Positions 48,281 through 56,971 of a stretch of DNA of 64,000 nt are shown piece after piece. How positions within the stretch are numbered: the first letter of the stretch is position 1; each line of letters begins with the position of its first letter. The position numbers and the translations under genes were made by a program. The notes beneath the pieces were generated by a model. That model was not told the DNA's origin, made no database searches, and saw only the letters and a list, made by a program, of their open reading frames with translations. This DNA comes from HRBIN12 sp964447335 (lineage in GTDB: Bacteria; Actinomycetota; UBA4738; HRBIN12): contig CAYUSA010000001.1 of NCBI GenBank assembly GCA_964447335.1, positions 62,001-126,000 of the forward strand, read 5' to 3'.

Positions 48281-49033
48281 ATGGGTGACGGCGAGCAGGC
48301 GGCGGAGCAGGCGGCCCGGCCCCTCTACCACCGGGTCCTCCTGAAGCTCTCCGGCGACGCCTTCGCGCCGGCGGACACGGGGTACGGCATCTCGACCCAG
48401 GCGACCGCACTGCTCGCGCAGGAGCTCTCGGACGTCGTGGATCTCGGCGTGCAGACGGCGATCGTCGTGGGAGGGGGCAACATCTTCCGCGGCCGGCAGG
48501 CGCCGGGCATGGATCGAGCGCGTGCCGACTACATGGGCATGCTCGCCACGGTGATGAACGCCCTTGCGCTGCAGGACGCGCTTGAGAAGATCGATGTGCC
48601 GACCCGCGTGCAGACCGCGATCCACATGGCGCAGATCGCCGAGCCGTACATCCCGCTCCGCGCGATCCGGCACCTCGAGAAGGGGCGCATCGTCATCTTC
48701 GCCGCCGGGATCGGGGCCCCGTTCTTCTCGACCGACACGACGGCCGCCCAGCGCGCGCTCGAGATCGGAGCCCAGGCCATCTTGAAGGGCACGAAGGTGG
48801 ACGGCGTGTACACGGCCGACCCGCACCTGGACCCTTCGGCCACGCGGTACGAATCGATCGAGTACCTCGATGTCCTGCGCGAGGGCTACCAGGTGATGGA
48901 CGCGACGGCGATCAGCCTGTGCATGGAGAACAAGCTGCCGATCATCGTGTTCGATTTCCGGCAGGAGGGGAACATCCGACGGGCGGTCTCCGGTGAGCCG
49001 ATCGGGACGCTCGTCCACGGAGGTGTGAGGTGA
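48281..49033 (+). CDS. pyrH: UMP kinase
   Basis: Phosphorylates UMP to UDP in pyrimidine synthesis. The 250-residue amino-acid-kinase fold protein has RVLLKLSGDAFAP, IVVGGGNIFRGRQAPGMDRA, ADYMGMLATVMNALALQDAL, KGTKVDGVYTADP and MDATAISLCMENKLPIIVF. It overlaps frr by 4 bp. Confidence 0.96.
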   Translation: MGDGEQAAEQAARPLYHRVLLKLSGDAFAPADTGYGISTQATALLAQELSDVVDLGVQTAIVVGGGNIFRGRQAPGMDRARADYMGMLATVMNALALQDALEKIDVPTRVQTAIHMAQIAEPYIPLRAIRHLEKGRIVIFAAGIGAPFFSTDTTAAQRALEIGAQAILKGTKVDGVYTADPHLDPSATRYESIEYLDVLREGYQVMDATAISLCMENKLPIIVFDFRQEGNIRRAVSGEPIGTLVHGGVR

Positions 49034-49590
49034 CCATCGAGGGAGCGCTCGTCGACGCCGCCGACAAGATGGACAAGGCGGTCGTCGTCCTGAAGGATGA
49101 GCTCGCGGGGGTCCGCACCGGACGAGCGACGCCGGCGCTGCTGTCGCGTCTCTCCGTGGACTACTACGGTACGCAGGTGCCCATCCAGCAGCTGGCCTCG
49201 TTCTCGGTCCCCGAGCCGCGCACGCTCGTGATCCAGCCGTTCGACAAGAATGCCATCTCCACGATGGAGAAGGCGATCCAGGCGAGCGACATCGGTATCA
49301 CCCCTTCGAACGACGGACAGGTCATCCGCCTGAACTTCCCGCCGCTCACCGAGGAGCGCCGCAAGGAGCTCATCAAGGTCGTGCATCACCGTGGTGAGGA
49401 AGCCCGGGTTGCCGTTCGGAACATCCGCCGTCACTCCAAGGATGGGCTCGAGAAGCTTGAGCGCGAGGGCGCCATCTCGGAAGATGACCTCGTCCGGTCG
49501 GAGAAGGAGCTCCAGAAGCTCACCGACAAGCACGTGGCGCTGATCGACGAGGTCGTCGCCCACAAGGAGCAGGAGCTCAAGGAGATCTAG
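49030..49590 (+). CDS. frr: Ribosome recycling factor
   Basis: Splits post-termination ribosomes with EF-G. The 186-residue protein has LAGVRTGRATPALLSRLSVD, YYGTQVPIQQLASFSVPEPR and LPPLTEERRKEL-type segment NFPPLTEERRKELIKVVHHR, plus the long helical arm. GTG 49030 overlaps pyrH (GTGA), and cdsA begins immediately after the stop. Confidence 0.97.
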   Translation: MTIEGALVDAADKMDKAVVVLKDELAGVRTGRATPALLSRLSVDYYGTQVPIQQLASFSVPEPRTLVIQPFDKNAISTMEKAIQASDIGITPSNDGQVIRLNFPPLTEERRKELIKVVHHRGEEARVAVRNIRRHSKDGLEKLEREGAISEDDLVRSEKELQKLTDKHVALIDEVVAHKEQELKEI

Positions 49591-51201
49591 GTGACCGAGG
49601 GCGAGGACCGCGAAGACCGCGAGGACCTGTTCGAGGACCTGGACAAGTTCTTCGCTCCCATCCAGGACGTGGACTGGGCGGAGTCCGGCGCGCCCGCGCC
49701 GACGCCGCCGACGCCCGAACCCCCGGCTGGCGAGCCCGAGCCCCCCGTGCCACCGGAGCCCTCGGAGCCCTCGGCGCCGGAGGCCGAGACCACCGAGGTC
49801 TTCGGGGAGGACGTCTTCGCCGCGGAGGCGCCGGCGGTCTCCGAGGAGCTGTTCGAGCAGGAGCCGGCGCCGGCTGCATGGACCTCCGCGTCCGAGGAGG
49901 ATGAGGAGGAGGGCGGCATCGAGGCCTTCCTGTTCGCGGAGGAGGAGGAGCAGGAGGAGGTCGTGGTGGGGGAGGCCACCCCCTCCGAGCCCTCGGCCCC
50001 GTCCGAGGCGTCCGTCGGTCTGCCTGGGCCGGACGAGATCGCCGAGGAGGGCGAGGGGGCGCTCGAGGACATCGTGGTCGCCGACGAGCCGATCGAGGAG
50101 ACGCCTTCGGCCGAGGAACTCGCCGCCGCGGCGGAGCATTTCGCCGAGTCGGTGCGCGACGAGGTCCATGTCGAGCCCGAGCTCGAGGTCCCCGTGGGCG
50201 GCTTCGACACACAGCCCGACGCCGCGATCGCAGACCTCCTCGGCCCGGACGAACAGGGCGAGGACGAGCTCGCCGAGGAGCTCGGGACGCCGGTGCGCAC
50301 CGTCCGGGTGGGCACGGAAGGGCTCGGCGGGCCGAGCTGGCAGGAGCCGACCACGGTCGAGGTCGGACCCGACGCCGAGCGCCGCGGCCCCGGCCGCAAC
50401 GTGCAGCTCGCGTTCCTCACCGGGATCGTGCTCGCCGCGCTCGCGGTCGGCGCGATCGCGATCGGCCCCGGCCCGTTCGCCGTCCTCGCGGGGGTCGTGG
50501 TCCTCATCGCTCAGGGCGAGTTCTACTTCGCGCTCCAGAAGCGCCACTACCAGCCGGCGACGGCGCTCGGCCTCGTGTCGGGTGGACTCGTGCTCGCGGC
50601 CGGCTACTACCGGGGCGAGTCCGCGATGCTCGCGGTCACCGCCCTCGGCGTAATCGCGTCGTTCCTTTGGTACATGACCGTCCCGGCGCAGCACCGGCGC
50701 AACGTGATCTCGAACATCGGGCTCACGGTGCTCGGCATCGTCTGGATCCCGATGTTCGCCGGCTACCTGCTCACCGTGCTGCCCTTCACCGACGGCCGGG
50801 GTCTCGTCCTCGCGATCCTCGGCCTCACGGTCGCCTACGACGCCTCGGCATTCGCCGTCGGCTACTTCTGGGGGAGCCGGCCGCTGTCGCCCAACGTCTC
50901 GCCGAAGAAGTCCTGGGAAGGTGCCATCGGCGCCACGCTCGTGGTCGTGGCGGTCGCGGTCGGCGTCGTGGCGCCGAGCGTGAGCCTGCTCGACACCATC
51001 CCGAGGGCCGTCGGCCTGGCGGTCGTCGTCGCGCTGTTCGCGCCGCTCGGGGACCTCGCCGAGTCGCTCGTGAAGCGGGATCTCGGGATCAAGGACATGG
51101 GCAGCATCCTGCCGGGCCACGGCGGGGTCCTGGACCGGATCGACGCGATGCTGTTCGTCGCGCCGGCCGCGCTCCTGTACCTGCGTCTGATCCTGTCCTG
51201 A
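49591..51201 (+). CDS. cdsA: Phosphatidate cytidylyltransferase with long acidic N-terminal extension
   Basis: Makes CDP-diacylglycerol for phospholipid synthesis. The C-terminal 270 residues carry about eight membrane helices and the signature SPNVSPKKSWEGAIGATLV followed by SLVKRDLGIKDMGSILPGHG and GGVLDRIDAMLF. The first 265 residues are Glu/Pro/Ala-rich, with no membrane helices and little predicted fold (for example PEPPAGEPEPPVPPEPSEPS). CdsA proteins are usually 260-310 residues, so this is nearly double. Position frr-cdsA-dxr-rseP is standard. Confidence 0.93.
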   Translation: MTEGEDREDREDLFEDLDKFFAPIQDVDWAESGAPAPTPPTPEPPAGEPEPPVPPEPSEPSAPEAETTEVFGEDVFAAEAPAVSEELFEQEPAPAAWTSASEEDEEEGGIEAFLFAEEEEQEEVVVGEATPSEPSAPSEASVGLPGPDEIAEEGEGALEDIVVADEPIEETPSAEELAAAAEHFAESVRDEVHVEPELEVPVGGFDTQPDAAIADLLGPDEQGEDELAEELGTPVRTVRVGTEGLGGPSWQEPTTVEVGPDAERRGPGRNVQLAFLTGIVLAALAVGAIAIGPGPFAVLAGVVVLIAQGEFYFALQKRHYQPATALGLVSGGLVLAAGYYRGESAMLAVTALGVIASFLWYMTVPAQHRRNVISNIGLTVLGIVWIPMFAGYLLTVLPFTDGRGLVLAILGLTVAYDASAFAVGYFWGSRPLSPNVSPKKSWEGAIGATLVVVAVAVGVVAPSVSLLDTIPRAVGLAVVVALFAPLGDLAESLVKRDLGIKDMGSILPGHGGVLDRIDAMLFVAPAALLYLRLILS

Positions 51202-51243
51202 GCCCTCCGCCTCGCCGTTGAGCGGTTTCCCCGAGAGCCGGGG

Positions 51244-51249
51244 TACTCT
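51244..51249 (+). promoter_or_regulatory. -10 box of dxr
   Basis: TACTCT ends 7 nt before the dxr ATG at 51257. Confidence 0.55.
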
Positions 51250-51256
51250 TCCTGGC

Positions 51257-52414
51257 ATGCGCACGCTCGTCATCCTCGGGTCGACGGGATCGGTCGGGAC
51301 GCAGGCCCTGGACGTCGTCCGGCGGAACCCGGACCGGTTCAAGGTCGTCGGGCTCTCCGCCGGAACGAACCAGGAACTGCTCATCGGCCAGATCCGGGAG
51401 TTCCTGCCGCCCTACGTCGCGATCGCGAACGAGGACGCCGCGACCGATCTGAAGGAGCGCCTCGCGGGCATCCGGGGCGTCGAGATCCTCGTCGGTCCCG
51501 AGGCCGCGGAGATGCTCGCCCGGGACACCGAGGCCGACATGGTGCTGAACGCGCTCGTCGGCTCGGCGGGCCTCGCGCCGACGCTCGCGGCCCTCCAGGC
51601 CGGCAAGACGCTCGCCCTCGCGAACAAGGAGAGCCTCGTCGTCGGCGGCGAGCTGGTGCTCGATCTCATCAAGGGCGAGCCCGAGCGACTGATCCCCGTG
51701 GACTCCGAGCACGCGGCGCTCGCGCAGTGCCTGCGCGGGGAGCGGCGCGACGACGTGAAGCGCGTCGTGCTCACCGGCTCGGGCGGTCCCTTCCGCGGGT
51801 GGACGCACGCCGAGCTCGCGAAGGCCTCCGTGAAGGAGGCGCTCGCCCACCCGGTGTGGGTCATGGGCCCGAAGATCACGATTGACTCCGCCACGCTGAT
51901 GAACAAGGGCCTCGAGGTGATCGAGGCGCACTACCTGTTCGGCATCGACTACTCGCAGATCCACGTCGTGATCCATCCGGAGGGCATCGTGCACGCGATC
52001 GCCGAGTTCCGGGACGGCTCGATGACCGCACAGCTCGCGGTGCCGGACATGAAGCTCCCGATCCAACTCGCGCTCGGCTGGCCGGAGCGGCTGCCGAACG
52101 GCGTCGAGCCCGTGCCGCTCACCGAGCGCAATCTCACCTTCGAGCCGGTGGACCGCGAGGCCTTCCCGGCGATCGACCTGGCCTACCGCGTCGGCGAGCT
52201 CGGACTCACCTTCCCCGCGGTCATGAGCGCGGCCAACGAGGTCGCGGTCATGGCGTTCCTCGAGGGCAAGATCCCGCTCACGCGCATCGTCGAGGTCGTC
52301 ACGGCGGTCGTCGACGAGCACGAGGTGCCCTCGTCGGTGGTCTCGGTCGTGAGCCTCGAGCGGGCGGACGCATGGGCCCGCAGGCGCGCCGCGGAGACCA
52401 TCGAGGCTCGTTGA
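51257..52414 (+). CDS. dxr: 1-deoxy-D-xylulose 5-phosphate reductoisomerase
   Basis: Second enzyme of the MEP isoprenoid pathway, making MEP with NADPH. The 385-residue protein starts RTLVILGSTGSVGTQALDVV (NADPH loop) and has TLALANKESLVVGGELV, IPVDSEHAALAQCL, ASGGPFR-type sequence TGSGGPFRGWT, MNKGLEVIEAHYLF and HPEGIVHAI. ATG 51257 is fixed by homology and by the -10 box; the frame is open 13 codons upstream. Confidence 0.96.
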   Translation: MRTLVILGSTGSVGTQALDVVRRNPDRFKVVGLSAGTNQELLIGQIREFLPPYVAIANEDAATDLKERLAGIRGVEILVGPEAAEMLARDTEADMVLNALVGSAGLAPTLAALQAGKTLALANKESLVVGGELVLDLIKGEPERLIPVDSEHAALAQCLRGERRDDVKRVVLTGSGGPFRGWTHAELAKASVKEALAHPVWVMGPKITIDSATLMNKGLEVIEAHYLFGIDYSQIHVVIHPEGIVHAIAEFRDGSMTAQLAVPDMKLPIQLALGWPERLPNGVEPVPLTERNLTFEPVDREAFPAIDLAYRVGELGLTFPAVMSAANEVAVMAFLEGKIPLTRIVEVVTAVVDEHEVPSSVVSVVSLERADAWARRRAAETIEAR

Positions 52415-52427
52415 CCGGGACGCGCTG

Positions 52428-53549
52428 ATGGCCGGCACCGTTGGTACCGTCGGGTTCTTCGTCGCCCTCGTCGCGGTGATCGTCGTGCACGAGCTCGCGC
52501 ACTTCGGCGTGGCGAAGGCGTTCGGGATCAAGGTGACGGAGTTCTTCGTCGGCTTCGGTCCGCGCATCTGGTCCACCCGCCGCGGTGAGACCGAGTACGG
52601 CGTGAAGTGGATCCCGGCGGGGGGCTACGTGAAGATCGCCGGGATGAACCCGTACGAGGAGGTTCCGCCCGAGGACCTGCCTCGCACCTTCGGATCCAAA
52701 CCGATCTGGCAGCGCGTGCTCGTGATCGTGGCCGGCCCGAGCACCCACTTCGTGCTGGCGTTCCTGCTCTTCGCGCTGTGGCTCGGGTTCGTCGGTCAAC
52801 CGGTCGCGAGCAGTCCGCTCATCGCGGACGTGGCGCCGACGCTCGGGGGCGTGGCGTCGCCCGCGGCGACCGCGGGGCTCCAAGCAGGCGACCGCATCGT
52901 CGTCATCGGCGGCATCGAGGATCCGACGGACGCGCAGCTCGTTGCCTTCACGCGGAACCACGTCGGCGAGCCCGTGCCGTTCGTCATCGAGCGCGACGGC
53001 GAGCGGTTCGACGTGACGCTCGCCCCGGTGCTCGCGACCGTCGAGGGCAGGCAGGTCGGGCGGATCGGCGTGATCCTCGGCTGGGCTCGGGAGGAGACGA
53101 GCCCGATCGGATCCATCACCGGCGGCGCGAGGCTCGTGTGGTCCTCGCTGGGCGACACGGTCCGCAACGTCAGCCGGATCTTCGGGCCCGAGGGCATCGG
53201 CCGCGTGTTCCGGCTCCTGTTCACCGACACGCCGCGCGCGGATACGGATCCGGCGAGCGTCGTCGGCATCGGGCAGCTCGCGAGCCAGACGGCCTCGGGC
53301 GGCGATGCCGGAGATCTCATCTACCTGTTCGCGATCGTGAACGTGTTCATCGGGTTCCTGAACCTGCTGCCGCTGCCGCCGTTCGACGGCGGCCACGTCG
53401 CCGTGCTCGCGATCGAGAAGGTCCGCGGCAAGAGCGTCGACATGCGCAAGGTGGTGCCGGTCTCGGTCGCGGTGGCCGCGTTCTTCATCGTGTTCACGGT
53501 CTCGATCATCTACCTGGACATCGTGAAGCCGATCAGCCTCACGCCGTAG
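52428..53549 (+). CDS. rseP: Site-2 protease, RseP/Rip1 family M50 metalloprotease
   Basis: Intramembrane zinc protease for regulated proteolysis. The 373-residue protein has the HExxH motif in VVHELAHFGVAKAFG (His21, Glu22, His25), FGPRIWS, a single PDZ domain (about residues 130-215, GLQAGDRIVVIGGIE) and the second catalytic motif NLLPLPPFDGGHV near 315. Four membrane helices are expected. Possible substrates include anti-sigma proteins such as the one at 31270; this is speculation. Confidence 0.95.
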   Translation: MAGTVGTVGFFVALVAVIVVHELAHFGVAKAFGIKVTEFFVGFGPRIWSTRRGETEYGVKWIPAGGYVKIAGMNPYEEVPPEDLPRTFGSKPIWQRVLVIVAGPSTHFVLAFLLFALWLGFVGQPVASSPLIADVAPTLGGVASPAATAGLQAGDRIVVIGGIEDPTDAQLVAFTRNHVGEPVPFVIERDGERFDVTLAPVLATVEGRQVGRIGVILGWAREETSPIGSITGGARLVWSSLGDTVRNVSRIFGPEGIGRVFRLLFTDTPRADTDPASVVGIGQLASQTASGGDAGDLIYLFAIVNVFIGFLNLLPLPPFDGGHVAVLAIEKVRGKSVDMRKVVPVSVAVAAFFIVFTVSIIYLDIVKPISLTP

Positions 53550-53603
53550 CGCACCGCCACAACTTCTCAACACCCTGCCCGGAGAGGGGCAACGACCTGC
53601 GGA

Positions 53604-53609
53604 TACGAT
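53604..53609 (+). promoter_or_regulatory. -10 box of the OmpR-type regulator gene
   Basis: TACGAT overlaps an in-frame ATG at 53608 and ends 7 nt before the GTG at 53617, which supports the GTG as the start. Confidence 0.5.
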
Positions 53610-53616
53610 GGGGAAC

Positions 53617-54333
53617 GTGAGCCAGCAGACCGTGCTGGTCGTGGACGACGAGGAGGCGATCGCCGAAGCCGTCCGCGCCCGACTGCAGAGCGAGGGGTAC
53701 GAGGTCCTCGTGGCGGGCGACGGGCCCGAGGCGATCGCGGTCTGCGACCGAGCGCACCCAGACCTCGTCGTGCTCGACCTCATGCTGCCCGGGATGGACG
53801 GCCTGGAGGTCTGCAAGCGCATCCAGCACGACCGGTGGGTCCCGGTCCTGATGCTGACGGCGCGCACCGAGGAGGCCGACAAGGTCGCCGGGTTCGCCGT
53901 CGGTGCCGACGACTACCTCACGAAACCCTTCAGCCTGCGCGAGCTCGCGGTGCGGGTCCGCGCGATCTTGCGCCGGGTCGAGCGCGTCGCCGCGGCGGAG
54001 TCCGGTTCGCCGGAAGAGCCGCTCGAGCGTGGCGGGCTGACGATCGACGCCGGCCGGCGCCGGGTCACGGTCGACGGCGAGGAGATCCCCCTCACGCCGC
54101 TCGAGTTCGAGATCCTGCTCACCCTCGCGCGCGAGCCCGGCGTGGTGTTCACGCGCGAGCAGCTGATGGACCGCGTCTGGGGATACCGCGACTACGCGGG
54201 CGGACGCGTGGTGGACTCGCACGTCGCGCGGATCCGGCGCAAGCTTCGGGAGGACGGCAACGAGCCGCGGTTCATCCGGACCGTGCACGGCGTCGGCTAC
54301 GCGTTCCGTGAGGACGAGGCGGCCGGGCGATGA
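53617..54333 (+). CDS. OmpR/PhoB-family response regulator
   Basis: A 238-residue regulator: receiver with LVVDDEEAIAEAVRARL, Asp54 in LVVLDLMLPGMDG, Thr in MLTART and Lys in YLTKPFS; then a winged-helix domain (about residues 140-232) with LTPLEFEILLTLAREPGVVF, REQLMDRVWGYRDY and VARIRRKLREDGNEPRFIRT. GTG 53617 is preferred because the alternative ATG 53608 lies inside the -10 box. The gene overlaps its kinase by 4 bp. Confidence 0.94.
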   Translation: MSQQTVLVVDDEEAIAEAVRARLQSEGYEVLVAGDGPEAIAVCDRAHPDLVVLDLMLPGMDGLEVCKRIQHDRWVPVLMLTARTEEADKVAGFAVGADDYLTKPFSLRELAVRVRAILRRVERVAAAESGSPEEPLERGGLTIDAGRRRVTVDGEEIPLTPLEFEILLTLAREPGVVFTREQLMDRVWGYRDYAGGRVVDSHVARIRRKLREDGNEPRFIRTVHGVGYAFREDEAAGR

Positions 54334-55391
54334 AGCTGCTGCAGAAGCTGCCGACGATCCGGGCGAAGCTCGGTTCGGTGATCGTGTTCGCGGTCGGGAT
54401 GACGATCCTGCTCGTCTACCTGCTCCTCGGCATCGTGTTCCATGTGTTCGCGATCCGCGAGCACTGGTGGGAGCTGCTGCTCGCGGGGGCGCTCGGCGCC
54501 GGGCTCGCGCTCCTCATCGCCCGGTGGGTCGCGCGGGGGATGACGCAGCCGCTGCGAGACATGGCACAGGCCGCCCGGCGCATGGAGCGCGGCGACTACG
54601 CCCAGCGCGTCGTCACGGCCTCGGTCGACGAGGTCGGACAGCTCGCGCAGGCCTTCAACCGCATGAGCGCCGAGCTCGACCAGCTGGAAGGCCTCCGCCG
54701 CGACCTCGTCGCGAACGTCAGCCATGAGCTGAAGACGCCGATCTCGGCGCTCCGCGCGCACCTGGAGAACCTCCTCGACGGTGTGGAGCAACCCGACCCC
54801 GACACCCTGCAGGTCATGCTCGCGCAGTCCGAGCGGCTCGGGCGTCTCGTCGACCAGCTGCTCGAGCTCTCGCGGATCGAGTCGGGCGACGTGCCGCTGC
54901 GGCGCGAGGAGGTCTATCTCGGTCCGCTCGTCTCGGAGGTCGTTTCGGAGATCGAGGTGGCCCGGGCCGACCGCGGTGTGGCACTCGAGCGCGCGATGCC
55001 CGCGGATCTGCCGGCCGTCTTCGCGGACCGCGAGCGGATCCACCAGGTCCTGTTCAACCTGCTCGACAACGCCGTGCGCTTCACGCCCTCTGGCGGGCGC
55101 GTGACGGTGACGGCCGACCGTCACAACGGTGCGGTCGACGTGCACGTCGCCGACACCGGCCCCGGCATCGCGGCCGAGCACCTGCCGCGGCTGTTCGAGC
55201 GCTTCTACCGTGTCGACCCCGCGCGATCGCAGAAGGACGGCGGGACCGGTATCGGCCTCGCGATCGCGCGCTCGGTCGTCGAGGCCCACGGCGGCCGCAT
55301 CTGGGCGGAGAGCAGCCCGGGGGTCGGAAGCGTGTTCACGTTCGAGCTACCGGTCGCACCCGCGGCCGCAACGACAAGGAGGGAACCGTGA
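54330..55391 (+). CDS. HAMP-domain sensor histidine kinase
   Basis: A 353-residue classic kinase. Two close membrane helices (residues 18-42 and 47-64) leave almost no periplasmic loop, so it may sense within the membrane. HAMP (about 65-120), HisKA with VANVSHELKTPISALRAH and His132, then HATPase with VLFNLLDNAVRFTPSGG, VADTGPGIA and GTGIGLAIARSVVEAHGG. It pairs with the regulator upstream (ATGA overlap) and overlaps the YjbQ gene by 4 bp. Confidence 0.94.
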   Translation: MKLLQKLPTIRAKLGSVIVFAVGMTILLVYLLLGIVFHVFAIREHWWELLLAGALGAGLALLIARWVARGMTQPLRDMAQAARRMERGDYAQRVVTASVDEVGQLAQAFNRMSAELDQLEGLRRDLVANVSHELKTPISALRAHLENLLDGVEQPDPDTLQVMLAQSERLGRLVDQLLELSRIESGDVPLRREEVYLGPLVSEVVSEIEVARADRGVALERAMPADLPAVFADRERIHQVLFNLLDNAVRFTPSGGRVTVTADRHNGAVDVHVADTGPGIAAEHLPRLFERFYRVDPARSQKDGGTGIGLAIARSVVEAHGGRIWAESSPGVGSVFTFELPVAPAAATTRREP

Positions 55392-55837
55392 GGTCGGTCA
55401 CCACCACGGTCGAGGTCGCCGCGCCGCAGCGCTACGCCTACCTCGACCTCACCGAGGAGCTCCAGCGCGCGATCAAGGACTCGGGCGTCACCGACGGAGC
55501 CGCGATCGTCTTCTGCGCGCACACGACGTGCGCCCTGCTCATCAACGAGTGGGAGGACGGCGCGATGCAGGACTTCCGGTCGCGGATGCAGCACCTCGTA
55601 CCCGAGGACACCTACTACGCGCACGACGATCTCGACCGGCGGACGCAGAACCTCGAGGAATCGCACGAGCGCCGCAACGGGCACTCGCACGTGAAGTCGA
55701 TGCTGTTGTCGGCGAGCTCCCACGCGATCCCCGTGGTGGCGGGCGAGCCGGCGCTCGGCCGGTGGCAGCGACTCATCCTGTTCGAGATGGACGAGCCGAA
55801 GGAGCGCCAGGTCCTGTTCCACGTGTTCGGCGAGTGA
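55388..55837 (+). CDS. YjbQ family (UPF0047) protein
   Basis: A 149-residue YjbQ protein with the family His/Cys set: VFCAHTTCALLINEWEDG, YYAHDDLDRR, HERRNGHSHVKSMLLSASS and RWQRLILFEMDEPKERQ. Some members have weak thiamine phosphate synthase activity; the true role is unclear. GTG 55388 overlaps the kinase stop, making a three-gene regulator-kinase-YjbQ unit inserted between rseP and ispG. Confidence 0.92.
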   Translation: MRSVTTTVEVAAPQRYAYLDLTEELQRAIKDSGVTDGAAIVFCAHTTCALLINEWEDGAMQDFRSRMQHLVPEDTYYAHDDLDRRTQNLEESHERRNGHSHVKSMLLSASSHAIPVVAGEPALGRWQRLILFEMDEPKERQVLFHVFGE

Positions 55838-55842
55838 GCCGG

Positions 55843-55848
55843 TAGCCT
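55843..55848 (+). promoter_or_regulatory. -10 box of ispG
   Basis: TAGCCT ends 10 nt before the ispG ATG. Confidence 0.45.
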
Positions 55849-55858
55849 GGGAACCGAG

Positions 55859-56953
55859 ATGCTCGCGGAGCGGAGGAAGACCCGGCAGGTCACGGTCGGC
55901 GACGTCACGATCGGTGGCGACGCGCCGATCCGCCTGCAGTCGATGACGACCACGAAGACGGCCGACATCGACGCGACGCTGCAGCAGATCGCGTCGCTCG
56001 TGGCCGCGGGAGTCGACATCGTGCGCGTGGCGGTGCCGCGCTGGGAGGACGCCGAGGCGCTCCCCGAGATCGCCGCGAAGTCGACGGTTCCGGTGATCGC
56101 GGACATCCACTTCCAATGGAAGTACGCGATGGCCGCGCTCGAGGCCGGCATCCAGGGGCTGCGGATCAACCCCGGCAACATCAAGTACCACGACAAGGTC
56201 CGGCTCATCGCGCGCGAGGCGAAGGCCCGTGGGGTGCCGATCAGGATCGGCGTGAACGCCGGCTCGCTCGAGAAGGATCTGCTCGAGCGCTACGGCTCGC
56301 CGACGCCCGAAGCGCTCGTCGAGAGCGCGCTGAACGAAGCGCGGATCCTCGAGGACGAGGACTTCTTCGACATCAAGATCAGCGTGAAGCACTCGAGCGC
56401 CGCGACGATGATCCAGGCCTACCGGATGCTCGCCGAGAAGTGCGACTACCCGCTCCACCTCGGCGTGACGGAGGCCGGCCCGATGCCGATGGGCGGTGTG
56501 AAGAGCGCGGTCGGCATCGGCGCGCTCCTCGCCGAGGGGATCGGCGACACGATCCGCGTCAGCCTCACCGACGACCCGGTCGAGGAGGTCAAGGTCGGCA
56601 CGTGGATCCTGGGGTCGCTCGGGCTGCGCAAGCGCGGGCTGGACCTGGTCGCGTGCCCCTCGTGCGGCCGCGCCGAGGTCAACGTGCTCGAGCTCACCCG
56701 TAAGGTGAACGAGGCGATCGAACGCGAGCGGTTCACCGTGCCGATGCGCGTCGCCGTGATGGGGTGTGTCGTGAACGGCCCCGGCGAGGCGCGCGAGGCC
56801 GACGTCGGCATCGCCGCGGGCAACGGTCTCGGCTTCATCGTCCGCCAGGGCCAGGTCGTGGCGAAGGTCCCCGAGGCCGAGCTCGTGGACGCGCTCCTCT
56901 TCGAAGCCCGCAAGGTCGCCGCCGAGAAGGCAACCGAGCCGGCCGACGCCTGA
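55859..56953 (+). CDS. ispG: 4-hydroxy-3-methylbut-2-en-1-yl diphosphate synthase
   Basis: [4Fe-4S] enzyme of the MEP pathway, converting MEcPP to HMBPP. The 364-residue two-domain bacterial form has a TIM barrel (PIRLQSMTTTKTADIDATLQ, IADIHFQWKYAM, LRINPGNI) and a C-terminal cluster domain with ACPSCGRAEV and VMGCVVNGPGEAREAD supplying the cysteines. It is separated from dxr-rseP by the three-gene signalling insert. Confidence 0.96.
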   Translation: MLAERRKTRQVTVGDVTIGGDAPIRLQSMTTTKTADIDATLQQIASLVAAGVDIVRVAVPRWEDAEALPEIAAKSTVPVIADIHFQWKYAMAALEAGIQGLRINPGNIKYHDKVRLIAREAKARGVPIRIGVNAGSLEKDLLERYGSPTPEALVESALNEARILEDEDFFDIKISVKHSSAATMIQAYRMLAEKCDYPLHLGVTEAGPMPMGGVKSAVGIGALLAEGIGDTIRVSLTDDPVEEVKVGTWILGSLGLRKRGLDLVACPSCGRAEVNVLELTRKVNEAIERERFTVPMRVAVMGCVVNGPGEAREADVGIAAGNGLGFIVRQGQVVAKVPEAELVDALLFEARKVAAEKATEPADA

Positions 56954-56971
56954 TCCGTCGTCGCGCGGCGC

